The position numbers and the translations under genes were made by a program. Below, in pieces: positions 1-6,214 of a stretch of 6,502 bases of DNA. This DNA is from Clostridiaceae bacterium. GTDB lineage: Bacteria; Bacillota; Clostridia; Oscillospirales; Acutalibacteraceae. Under the pieces are notes generated by a model. It saw only the letters and a list, made by a program, of their open reading frames with translations, did no database searches and had not been told where the DNA came from. The stretch spans positions 1 to 6,502 of the forward strand of contig CAJGCA010000077.1 of assembly GCA_904501705.1 (NCBI GenBank). Reading direction: 5' to 3'. Numbering within the stretch: position 1 is the first letter of the stretch; each line of letters opens with the position of its first letter.

Positions 1-2061
1 CACCCGCAGATCGGGGGCAAAGCGGGCGATCTCCCGCTCCCAACCGAGCACCACCGAGGTCGGGCACACCACCAGCGAGGGCTCCCCGCCCTCGCCGCGC
101 TGCTTCGCCGCGAGCATCAGCGTGATGACCTGCAGGGTCTTGCCGAGACCCATATCGTCGGCGAGGATGCCGCCGAAGCCCAGTTCTTCCATCGTGCACA
201 GCCAGCGGTAGCCCGTCACCTGATAACCGCGCAGGGTGTCCCGCAGGCTGTCGGGCACGGGATGATCCGTGTCCCCTGCCTCGCGCAACCGCCGCGACAG
301 CGCACGCACCGCCTCGTCACGGGAGAACTGCACCCCCGTGCGACGGCGAAGCAGTTGTTCGAGGTACAGCGCGCGGTATTTCGGTAGAGCAATGCGCCCC
401 GTGCGCAATTCCTGCTTTGACAGCCCGAGAGTGTCCGCCACCACCGCCAGATCGGCGAGTGCGCCGTCGTCGAGGCGGATAAACCGCCCGCTTTTCAGGC
501 GATGATAGGGCTTTTTCTCCCGATAGCCGCTGATGATGCCGTCAAGGTCGATGGGATCAAGCTCGCCGACATCGAGCGTCATATCCAGCAGATCCCCCGA
601 CAGACTGAGCCCCACCGACAGCCGCACGGGCGGCGCAACGGCGAGCGCGTCGAATGCGTCGGTGGCGTACACCGTACCGACGCGGCGCAGGGCATCCACC
701 CCGCGGGTGATGAAATCAAATACGCGGTCGTCGTCGCCGCGCAGCACGAGCAGACCCGTATCGGGCTGCATAGCGGTGAAATGCGGCTGAATGACCGCTT
801 TTGCCCGCATTTCCGCGAGCGTGTCCCGCCACGGCGGTGTTTCCGTATCTTTATACGCCGCGACGGTGTCATCACCGTAGAGAAATTTCACCTCAGCGGT
901 GACGCAGGTCTCGTCGGGCGCGTCGAGATAGATCTCCACCGCCAGTTCGCGCGGCTGATACGCCGTCAGCGCCTCGGTGTCACCGACGAGCGCGAGGTGC
1001 GGCTTCACCGTCGCGAGCACCCCCGCGCAGAATGCGCCGAGGTCGGCGGGCGCAACATACAGTCCCCCCGTCGCGCGGCGGCAGGTGTCCAGCCAGTGCG
1101 CCATACGGCGGCTGTAGTCGTCCGAGGTGCGGTAGAGGGTGTCCCCCTGCCGCACATACAAGGTGCGCAGCCCGCACGCGAACGCGACGCTCGCGCAGGT
1201 GACCCGCACGCCGTCGCCCTGCCGCTCCACTGTGGCAGTCAGGGTCGGGTCGCCGTCGGTGAGCAGCACGCGGGTATCCTCTCCCGCCTCACGTAGGGTG
1301 GCAGCGCCGCCCGCGGCGGCAAAGAAGCGATCCATCCCCGCGGGGGTGAGCACGAGCGTTTCCGCGCCGCCGAAAGTCGGCTGTGCCTGCCGATCGCTCA
1401 ACTCCCCGAGCAGGAAATCCAAAAGCGGCAGGCTCGCCGCGTCGAAGCTGTCGCGGTGGTGCAACAGAGTGAGCTGTGCACCGTATTCCGCAGTCTCGCC
1501 CTGCGCCATACGGCGAGCAAACTGCGGCAGATTTTTGATGCGGTAGGGGCGTGAAGTGCCCACCGTGAAGGCGAGGGTCGGGCACGCACCCTGCAGGGAT
1601 ACAATCGGGGTGAGCACCGCCTTTTGCGCCGCGGATTCGGCGGCGATCTGATCGGTCCGACGCGACATATAGCCGTCGATGAGCCGCCGCGCGGCGGGGT
1701 CGGTTGCCGCCTGCGGTGAGCGCGGAGTGATCTGTGCCGCGGTCGGCAAACCCTCGATCATGTCCTTATAATACTTGTACACCAAGGCGGCAACGATGTG
1801 CTTGCACGCGCCGTCCTCATTTCGGAACGCCCCGCAATCGCAGGACACGTATTCCGCCTCGTCGGTGTGGTCAAAGCCGATCTCCACGCGGTGAAGCTCG
1901 GTCTTTTCCATCACGTCGGCAGTGACATATTCGGGATAAAAGGCGTTGGCGGCGGCGGTGTAGTTCTGCACCCAGCCCGCGTTATACCCGCCGACGCCGC
2001 GCAGGTACGTCTGCCGCGTCGAGGCGAGTTGGCCGATCTTTTTGAGCGAATACAGCGGCAT
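1..2061 (-). CDS. SNF2-family DNA-dependent ATPase with N-terminal SWIM zinc finger (3' end beyond window)
   Basis: SNF2 proteins are ATP-driven double-stranded DNA translocases that act on DNA-protein complexes; the bacterial role of this subtype is not well defined. The first 687 codons are visible and the frame is open to the left edge. A SWIM zinc finger (CxC...CxH) is seen at C74, C76, C86 and H88, just ahead of a basic/aromatic helix. From about residue 155 to 600 the sequence resembles the SNF2-associated domain, with features such as PYRIKNLPQF near 172-181 and LPKYRALYLEQLL shortly before the ATPase. The ATPase starts near 602: Q-motif LRGYQVTGYRWL (Q614), Walker A DDMGLGKT at 635-642 (K641), then motif Ia LVVCPTSVV. 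Full-length relatives are about 1,050-1,100 residues, so the DEAH box and C-terminal helicase lobe lie outside. The start at 2061 is backed by an AGGGGG ribosome binding site 7 nt upstream. It appears monocistronic from its own promoter. Confidence 0.95.
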   Translation of the reverse strand, partial: MPLYSLKKIGQLASTRQTYLRGVGGYNAGWVQNYTAAANAFYPEYVTADVMEKTELHRVEIGFDHTDEAEYVSCDCGAFRNEDGACKHIVAALVYKYYKDMIEGLPTAAQITPRSPQAATDPAARRLIDGYMSRRTDQIAAESAAQKAVLTPIVSLQGACPTLAFTVGTSRPYRIKNLPQFARRMAQGETAEYGAQLTLLHHRDSFDAASLPLLDFLLGELSDRQAQPTFGGAETLVLTPAGMDRFFAAAGGAATLREAGEDTRVLLTDGDPTLTATVERQGDGVRVTCASVAFACGLRTLYVRQGDTLYRTSDDYSRRMAHWLDTCRRATGGLYVAPADLGAFCAGVLATVKPHLALVGDTEALTAYQPRELAVEIYLDAPDETCVTAEVKFLYGDDTVAAYKDTETPPWRDTLAEMRAKAVIQPHFTAMQPDTGLLVLRGDDDRVFDFITRGVDALRRVGTVYATDAFDALAVAPPVRLSVGLSLSGDLLDMTLDVGELDPIDLDGIISGYREKKPYHRLKSGRFIRLDDGALADLAVVADTLGLSKQELRTGRIALPKYRALYLEQLLRRRTGVQFSRDEAVRALSRRLREAGDTDHPVPDSLRDTLRGYQVTGYRWLCTMEELGFGGILADDMGLGKTLQVITLMLAAKQRGEGGEPSLVVCPTSVVLGWEREIARFAPDLRV

Positions 2062-2083
2062 TCCGCCACCCCCTTTTTGCGAA

Positions 2084-2152
2084 TTTCGCCAATTCGGTAT
2101 CCTATAAGTATACACCGAAACGTGTTTTTCCGCAAGGGGGAAATTGGCGAAA
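2084..2152. repeat. 11-bp inverted repeat bracketing the helicase promoter
   Basis: TTTCGCCAATT at 2084-2094 is the exact reverse complement of AATTGGCGAAA at 2142-2152. The arms are 47 bp apart and enclose both promoter hexamers. A smaller inverted pair, TTCGGT (2093-2098) and ACCGAA (2114-2119), is centred close to the -10. One arm lies upstream of the expected transcription start, so the pair is unlikely to be an RNA hairpin; two operator half-sites for a DNA-binding protein are more plausible. No known regulator is recognised. Confidence 0.4.
2107..2135 (-). promoter_or_regulatory. Candidate sigma-A promoter of the SNF2 helicase gene
   Basis: On the minus strand a TATACT box (2107-2112, five of six matches to TATAAT) lies 17 bp from TTGCGG (2130-2135, only a partial match to TTGACA). 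It sits about 45-70 bp ahead of the helicase start, in the expected orientation. The -10 is good and the -35 is weak, which suggests either modest constitutive expression or an activator. Confidence 0.45.
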
Positions 2153-2177
2153 AGAGGAAGATACCACAAAAAGCATA

Positions 2178-2315
2178 AAGCCTCCCCTTGTCAGGGGAGG
2201 TGGGTTTTGCGTCAGCAAAACACGGTGGGGTAGTCACACTACATTCTCTCCCTCCGTCTTTTTATGCGGGACATTGCCCGCATAAAAATCCACCTCCCTC
2301 ATCAGAGGGAGGCTT
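2178..2315. repeat. MITE-like repeat with about 26-bp terminal inverted repeats
   Basis: The 138-bp unit begins AAGCCTCCC and ends GGGAGGCTT. The outer 26 bp at each end are imperfect inverted copies, and each end is itself a hairpin (CCTCCCC with GGGGAGG on the left, CCTCCCT with AGGGAGG on the right). The two hairpins differ by a compensating C-G to T-A pair. Inside is a perfect 12-bp inverted repeat (2259-2270 with 2277-2288, loop ACATTG). No clear target duplication and no transposase is present, so this would be a non-autonomous element or a structural repeat. The family looks like dispersed intergenic repeats known in Clostridia, but that is recollection, not a search. Confidence 0.6.
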
Positions 2316-2320
2316 GGCGG

Positions 2321-2363
2321 GTCTGTACAGACTTCGGCGGGGCGTCGGGGACGCCGCCCCCTA
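2321..2363. repeat. Palindrome plus GC-rich hairpin ending in CCCCCTAC
   Basis: GTCTGTACAGAC at 2321-2332 is a perfect 12-bp palindrome. It is followed by a hairpin with arms GGCGTC (2341-2346) and GACGCC (2350-2355), and then CGCCCCCTAC. The CCCCTAC end and the flank ATTTGCGGTT (2371-2380) recur elsewhere: its reverse complement AACCGCAAAT stands at 6199-6208 beside another copy of the hairpin family. It is probably a fragment of the same dispersed GC-rich repeat. Confidence 0.45.
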
Positions 2364-2394
2364 CAACATAATTTGCGGTTTTCGAAAACTATAT

Positions 2395-2585
2395 GCCTCC
2401 CTTGTGCAAAGGGAGGTGGCCGAGCGCCAGCGAGGTCGGAGGGATTGTCATATTCTAAAACACCAATCCCCCAGTCGCCTAACGGCGACAGCCCCCTCGC
2501 CGGGGGCGGCCCCCTTTTGTCGGCTACGCCGACATTTCCCCCGCATTGCGGGGGAATCTACCCTTTACACAAGGGGGCCTTTTTC
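2395..2585. repeat. MITE-like repeat with five internal hairpins
   Basis: The left end (2395-2416) folds as CCTCCCTT and AAGGGAGG around GTGCA. The right end (about 2561-2585), reverse-complemented, repeats CCCTTGTG, then one mismatch, then AAAGGG of the left end, so the unit has terminal inverted repeats. Between them are GTCGCC/GGCGAC (2474-2489), GCCCCC/GGGGGC (2491-2507), GTCGGC/GCCGAC (2519-2533) and a perfect 10-bp arm pair TTCCCCCGCA/TGCGGGGGAA (2536-2556). No coding capacity is credible. It resembles dispersed non-autonomous elements of Clostridia; the boundaries are estimates. Confidence 0.55.
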
Positions 2586-2593
2586 GGGGCGTC

Positions 2594-2663
2594 GGGGCGG
2601 GCGCCCTCGACCGCCCGTGAGGTGTTGCTCCATCCTTAACGGGACGGGTAACCCGTCCCCTAC
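2594..2663. repeat. Two-hairpin GC-rich repeat, copy 1
   Basis: The first hairpin has arms CGGGCG (2598-2603) and CGCCCG (2612-2617). The second is GGGACGGGT (2641-2649) and ACCCGTCCC (2651-2659), perfect around a single A. The unit ends CCCCTAC. Positions 2597-2626 match 6221-6250 at 27 of 30 bases in the same orientation, so this belongs to the same repeat family as the unit beyond the blaI-like gene. Confidence 0.6.
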
Positions 2664-2695
2664 AGCGAAGGTTTGCACAAACTTCAAATAGAATC

Positions 2696-2761
2696 GTAGG
2701 GGCGGATGCCCACATCCGCCCGTTGAGGTTATCGCCAACCCCGGCGGGACGATGCCCCTAC
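2696..2761. repeat. Two-hairpin GC-rich repeat, copy 2
   Basis: The unit opens GTAGGGGCG and closes GCCCCTAC, giving inverted ends. The first hairpin is perfect: GGGCGGATG (2700-2708) and CATCCGCCC (2713-2721). The second half is less regular. The left edge TCGTAGGGGCGG is identical to the left edge of the copy at 6215. Copies 1 and 2 lie in tandem, 32 bp apart. Confidence 0.55.
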
Positions 2762-2782
2762 TATGTTGCCATTAATCTAACG

Positions 2783-2823
2783 CAAAACCGAAAAGCCTGC
2801 CTCTTGTCGTGGCAGGCTTTCGG
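2783..2823 (-). terminator. Rho-independent terminator of the BlaI/BlaR1-like operon
   Basis: Directly after the TAA stop, the minus strand reads CCGAAAGCCTGCC, a nine-base loop, then GGCAGGCTTTTCGG and TTTTGC. The stem is 13 bp long apart from one extra T, and a short T tract follows. The location against the stop codon and the strong stem make this a convincing terminator despite the short T run. Confidence 0.85.
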
Positions 2824-5673
2824 TTATTCGATATGACTTAGGGCGAGCAAATGCCCGCGCGGCGGGTCGTCCTCGGTGAATTCCCCTGTGTGGATGACGC
2901 GCACCTCGTCGCCGACCTTAAAATCGCGGATATCTGCCTTGCCGCTGACATCAAAAGCACAACGGTCATACAACTGATACCGCCCGTCGTTGCGGTGGAT
3001 ATAATGCTCGGCGGCATCGACGATGACGGTGTTCCCCTCAATCGCCAGAATGACGGTTTGATTGACCTTGGCGGTGTCAGGCTTGGCAGTCGTGGTCGTC
3101 TGCGTGATGCCGTTGGTGCTTGGGTGCGGCGTGGTGGTGTACACCTGCTGTGTGGTCGTGGTCGTGTGATTGCTGCTGAGTAAATCATTCAGCGTTCCGA
3201 GCGACACGCCGTTCGGCATCACATACACATCAAACAGTCCCGTGGTGTCGTCGCCGCTCTCCTTATCGGTGTAGCGCAGCAACAGCCCATAGCCGCCGTA
3301 GCGGTATTCCACCGAGCCGCCGTCGTCGTACAGCTCCTTGCGGCACACGCCCGCGTTGACGTCTTTTTTCGCCTGCGCAAGCAGTTGTGCCGCGGTGATA
3401 CGCCCGTCCGCGAGTGCGTCCTTCAGCTCCATCGACTCATAGTCGAGGGTGATCGACACCGAGGACGCTGCGTAATAATAGACATTGTACGAGTTGGGAT
3501 CGCTTTCGTCGCGCGTAAATACCTTTTCGAGATGGGTGTTGTCGGTGCTCATCACCGCCAGCGGATAGGTGTCGATAGTGGCGGGGTCGCGGTGTCCGAC
3601 GATGATGACAATGCCGCTTGGCAGACCTTGCAGACGGGCGGGATAGGTTTCCTGCACATCGCCGCTGTACCAAATCCACAGTTGGTCGCCCTCGTACAGT
3701 TCGGGCACGGGGTAGGACACCAGCCCGATCGGCACCTCGATCTTATCCGCGATACGGCGCATCGGCGTACCCTCAAACGGTTCAACGAGCAGCGTAAACT
3801 TGTCTGCTTCCAGCACGGTGGCGCAGAAGCCCTCGACGGGCTTCATCCTGTAAACAGAGAAGAAATTGTGTATCACGGTATCGTCCATACCTGAGCAGAA
3901 AAGCAGCTCTCCGTTTTTCATCTGCAAGGCATAGTAATAGCACGGATGCCCCTCGGTGGTCACGTACCGCCACGCGTGGGCGGCGTTCTTGCGCAGCTCG
4001 GCGGCACTGCTGTCGATGTTCCACACCATCTTGCCGAGGTCGGTGTCAGGATTTTTGAAGAAGACATCAAAATTATCCTCGGTCAGCGTGACGGATTCCA
4101 GTTGTCCGAGCTTGCTTTTGGCATCGCCCTTGCAGATATACAGCATCCCGTTGTCCAGCAACAGCGACGGGGCATCGTCCGTGCTACCGTCCGTGCCATA
4201 GTCTTCGCTCTCCAGATAGCAAACCTTTTCCGTCAGCTCATACATCCCCGTCGCGGGGGGCGGAGCATCCTGCGCGGCGGTAGCCAGCTTGGTGATGCAG
4301 CATCGGCCGACAGGCTTTCCTTGCGCGTCAAAGCCACTACCATAGGCAGCATAAAAATCACCGTCGTAGGTTTCGAGCAGGTACACAAATTCATTATACT
4401 TAATGTCCTGATATTGCCACGCGTGCTTGGTCTGCCGCCGCAATTTGGCAGCATTGTTGCTTTTGCCGTGCCACGACCCGAACCAATCGACCAACATCGC
4501 TTCATCGCGCAGGCTTTCGTCAAACAAGCGGTCGAAGTTGTCCTCGGTCAACTGCACGGGGGATAATTCTCTCATCTTATGCCAGTCGCTTTCTCCGTCG
4601 TTGCTCCAATACAGCACGCCGTCATCCACACGCCAATCAACATATTGGGGGATACCGAATGAGCTAACGTAATAATTATCCACAATGCACACGGTGCTTT
4701 CGCGGCGATAGGTGCCGTCGGGGGGCATCGCGCTTTTCGGATTCGTCAAAAAGCCGACCGCGACCGCGATGGCGGCAACCACCGCGGCGAGGATGATCCA
4801 GAACGCGGGCTTTTTGTAGTTGAGCACGGATTTGACCCGCGCCTTGACCCCCACCTCGCCGAAGGCGAGCGGGCAGGCGGCGACGATGCGGCGGCGCGCG
4901 CCGCAGGCGAGCAGCGTGCGGGAATAGGCGGCCTTGCCGTCCTCGTCCAGCGCGCGTACCACCCGCTCATCGCAGGCAAGCTCGATGTCGCGGCACAAGA
5001 GGACATACGCCACCCACATCACGGGGTTAAACCAATGCACCGTCAACAGCAAAAAGCCGAGCGGCTTCCACCAATGGTCGCGGCGGTGCAGGTGTGCCTG
5101 CTCGTGGGCAATGATGTGGGCGGTCGCCGCCTCGTCCAGCCCCGTCGGCAGGTAGATGCGCGGACGGATGACCCCGAGAATAAACGGAGACGGCAGCCCG
5201 TCGCAGAGATAGACGTTCTCCCGCAAATGCAGGCACGCGCCGACCTGCCGCCGCACCCGCCAAAAGCTGACAGCGGCGTAAACGAACAGCACCGCGATGC
5301 CGACAAGCCACAGCAGGGCGGCTACCCACAGCCACACCTGTAGGGGGTTGACGCTGTCCCCCGCCGCGGGGATAAAGCTCTCGGAAATGATCGGGTTGAC
5401 CACCGCGTTGACCGCAGGCAGACCGCTGTTGATGGCGGGGGCGGGGTCGGTGACGATGGTCTCGGGGATAGGCTGTGCGCTCGGGATGAGGCTGAGCGCG
5501 CTCTCGATGGAAAAGGGGCAGACGAGCCGCACCCCCACCAGCGCCCACAGCACACAGCGCAGGGACTTCGGCGCCTTTTTGAGCAGCAGGCGCAGCAGAA
5601 CAACGGCGAGCACAAGCCAGCTTGCCGTCAGGCTCATATTGACGATCTTCAAAAATACCGCATCCACCGTCAT
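2824..5673 (-). CDS. BlaR1/MecR1-like M56 membrane zinc protease with an atypical modular ectodomain
   Basis: This is an integral membrane sensor-protease, the partner of the repressor encoded just upstream. Numbering from the ATG at 5673 (949 residues): membrane segments lie near 12-31, 39-54, 112-134, 204-227 and 290-309. The M56 zinc site is HEQAH at 190-194 with E231 in ELACD as third ligand, and FNPVMW follows the family pattern. The outer part (310-949) has two related blocks (about 320-463 and 475-611) sharing LTEDNFD and a later HAW motif; a segment at 612-695 resembling DUF3221/OB-fold; a region at 712-832 with ELKDALADGRITAAQLL and DDGGSVEYRYGGYGLL; a Thr-rich linker (834-867); and a second OB-like module to the end. 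No SxxK motif occurs outside, unlike BlaR1's penicillin-binding sensor. The start is uncertain: GTG 5676, ATG 5673 or GTG 5667; the last is 8 nt after AGGGGG and gives an MDAVFLK start typical of relatives. Confidence 0.93.
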   Translation of the reverse strand: MTVDAVFLKIVNMSLTASWLVLAVVLLRLLLKKAPKSLRCVLWALVGVRLVCPFSIESALSLIPSAQPIPETIVTDPAPAINSGLPAVNAVVNPIISESFIPAAGDSVNPLQVWLWVAALLWLVGIAVLFVYAAVSFWRVRRQVGACLHLRENVYLCDGLPSPFILGVIRPRIYLPTGLDEAATAHIIAHEQAHLHRRDHWWKPLGFLLLTVHWFNPVMWVAYVLLCRDIELACDERVVRALDEDGKAAYSRTLLACGARRRIVAACPLAFGEVGVKARVKSVLNYKKPAFWIILAAVVAAIAVAVGFLTNPKSAMPPDGTYRRESTVCIVDNYYVSSFGIPQYVDWRVDDGVLYWSNDGESDWHKMRELSPVQLTEDNFDRLFDESLRDEAMLVDWFGSWHGKSNNAAKLRRQTKHAWQYQDIKYNEFVYLLETYDGDFYAAYGSGFDAQGKPVGRCCITKLATAAQDAPPPATGMYELTEKVCYLESEDYGTDGSTDDAPSLLLDNGMLYICKGDAKSKLGQLESVTLTEDNFDVFFKNPDTDLGKMVWNIDSSAAELRKNAAHAWRYVTTEGHPCYYYALQMKNGELLFCSGMDDTVIHNFFSVYRMKPVEGFCATVLEADKFTLLVEPFEGTPMRRIADKIEVPIGLVSYPVPELYEGDQLWIWYSGDVQETYPARLQGLPSGIVIIVGHRDPATIDTYPLAVMSTDNTHLEKVFTRDESDPNSYNVYYYAASSVSITLDYESMELKDALADGRITAAQLLAQAKKDVNAGVCRKELYDDGGSVEYRYGGYGLLLRYTDKESGDDTTGLFDVYVMPNGVSLGTLNDLLSSNHTTTTTQQVYTTTPHPSTNGITQTTTTAKPDTAKVNQTVILAIEGNTVIVDAAEHYIHRNDGRYQLYDRCAFDVSGKADIRDFKVGDEVRVIHTGEFTEDDPPRGHLLALSHIE

Positions 5674-6032
5674 CACCCCCTATGTGTATCAATGAGGCGC
5701 TGAATTTCCGCAATCTCCTTGTCGGTCAGCGCTCGCCCGCCCGTAAAGGCGGCGAGAAACGCGGGCAGCGAGCCGTCGAAGGTCTGTTCGACAAAACGGC
5801 GGCTCTGCGCGGCGTAAAAATCCTCGCGCGACAGACGGGCGGTCACCTGCCCGCCCTCGTTTTGAAAAATACCGCGGTCGCACAGCTTGCGCAGCACGGT
5901 GTAGGTGGTGGATTTTTTCCACTCCAGCTCCTGCAGACACAGCCGCACCAGCTCCCCCGAGGTAAGCGGCGCGTGCTGCCACACGATGTCGGCAAACCGC
6001 GCCTCGACGACGCCCAAACGCAGATCATCCAT
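5673..6032 (-). CDS. BlaI/MecI/CopY-family winged-helix repressor
   Basis: A dimeric DNA-binding repressor of 119 residues, close to the family's usual 120-130. The winged helix spans about residues 5-70, with helix-turn-helix TSGELVRLCLQ (24-34) and recognition helix KKSTTYTVLRKLCDRG (39-54); the W38...TVLRKL pattern is characteristic. The C-terminal helices (70-116) would form the dimer interface that is cut or destabilised when the partner protease is activated. An AGGGAGG ribosome binding site lies 7 nt before the ATG at 6032. The stop overlaps the ATG of the protease gene by one base (TGATG), so the two are probably translationally coupled. It probably represses its own operon through the sites at 6080-6097 and 6050-6060. 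The target beyond the operon cannot be told, since no beta-lactamase or PBP gene is adjacent. Confidence 0.95.
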   Translation of the reverse strand: MDDLRLGVVEARFADIVWQHAPLTSGELVRLCLQELEWKKSTTYTVLRKLCDRGIFQNEGGQVTARLSREDFYAAQSRRFVEQTFDGSLPAFLAAFTGGRALTDKEIAEIQRLIDTHRG

Positions 6033-6049
6033 ACAAAACCCTCCCTGTT

Positions 6050-6060
6050 GGTCTATAGCC
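6050..6060. promoter_or_regulatory. Possible second repressor site in the leader
   Basis: GGTCTATAGCC holds the palindromic core CTATAG and repeats the heptamer GGTCTAT found (on the other strand) in the promoter site. Its centre is about 32 bp, roughly three helical turns, downstream of the main site and ahead of the ribosome binding site. Spacing and shared heptamer suggest cooperative repressor binding; this is inference. Confidence 0.4.
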
Positions 6061-6078
6061 AGTAAACCTTACAGTTCT

Positions 6079-6107
6079 AGTCTATCACCAATAGACCGAT
6101 TTGTCAA
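6079..6107 (-). promoter_or_regulatory. Sigma-A-type promoter of the repressor-protease operon
   Basis: On the minus strand there is a consensus TTGACA (6102-6107), a 17-bp spacer and TAGACT (6079-6084, four of six matches). Transcription would start near 6072, giving a 5' leader of about 40 nt to the ATG at 6032. The perfect -35 and ideal spacing mark it as a strong promoter, which suits one held down by a repressor. Confidence 0.7.
6080..6097. promoter_or_regulatory. Operator candidate for the BlaI-like repressor
   Basis: GTCTATCACCAATAGAC (6080-6096) is a perfect 6-bp inverted repeat around five bases. It covers the -10 hexamer and most of the spacer of the operon promoter, so a bound dimer would block RNA polymerase. 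Dyad operators of this size are normal for BlaI/MecI proteins, although the arm sequence differs from the TACA/TGTA core of staphylococcal bla/mec operators. Confidence 0.65.
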
Positions 6108-6108
6108 G

Positions 6109-6139
6109 AGAAAATCTCCGCACGAATTTATGCGGAGAT
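6109..6139 (-). terminator. Terminator-like hairpin upstream of the operon promoter
   Basis: A perfect 9-bp inverted repeat ATCTCCGCA (6114-6122) and TGCGGAGAT (6131-6139) encloses an 8-base loop. On the minus strand it is followed by TTTCTCTT. It would end read-through from the phosphoesterase gene just before the operon's -35 box. The T tract is broken by C, so efficiency is uncertain. Confidence 0.55.
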
Positions 6140-6146
6140 AAAATAG

Positions 6147-6190
6147 GCAGCGGTTCGCGCGAACCGCTGCGGGCGGGTGATATCCGCCCG
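6147..6190. repeat. Perfect 24-bp palindrome joined to a second inverted repeat
   Basis: Positions 6147-6170 are an uninterrupted perfect palindrome: GCAGCGGTTCGC followed by its reverse complement. It shares its last C with a second inverted repeat, CGGGCGG (6170-6176) and CCGCCCG (6184-6190), around seven bases. A loop-free palindrome is a poor RNA hairpin but a good binding site or cruciform. It may be the remnant of a repeat element, since the GTACAATATAACCGC flank recalls the flanks of the other repeats. Confidence 0.55.
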
Positions 6191-6214
6191 TACAATATAA
6201 CCGCAAATAGGCTC

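Noticed and set aside
502..1296. A 264-codon plus-strand open frame and other long plus-strand frames inside the helicase gene
   Set aside because: They lie opposite a continuous minus-strand frame with recognisable SNF2 motifs, lack ribosome binding sites, and have the Arg/His-rich composition expected of an antisense shadow in GC-rich DNA.
1..2061. Possible frameshift or pseudogene in the helicase, because no complete frame is bounded by a start and stop
   Set aside because: Reading every codon from 2061 down to 1 gives no stop; the gene is only cut by the window edge.
2188..2691. A 167-codon plus-strand open frame in the intergenic gap
   Set aside because: It runs through several unrelated hairpin repeats, so the frame is a by-product of stop-poor GC-rich repeats, not a gene.
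2178..2761. CRISPR array
   Set aside because: The repeated units differ in length and design, have internal hairpins and no regular spacers, and no cas gene is nearby.
3385..4566. Plus-strand open frames of 169 and 206 codons opposite the protease gene
   Set aside because: The minus-strand frame encodes clear repeats and domains here; the plus-strand products show no motif and are shadows of codon bias.
2824..6032. A beta-lactam resistance (bla/mec) locus
   Set aside because: There is no beta-lactamase or PBP gene in view and the sensor lacks the SxxK penicillin-binding motif, so resistance cannot be claimed from the family names.
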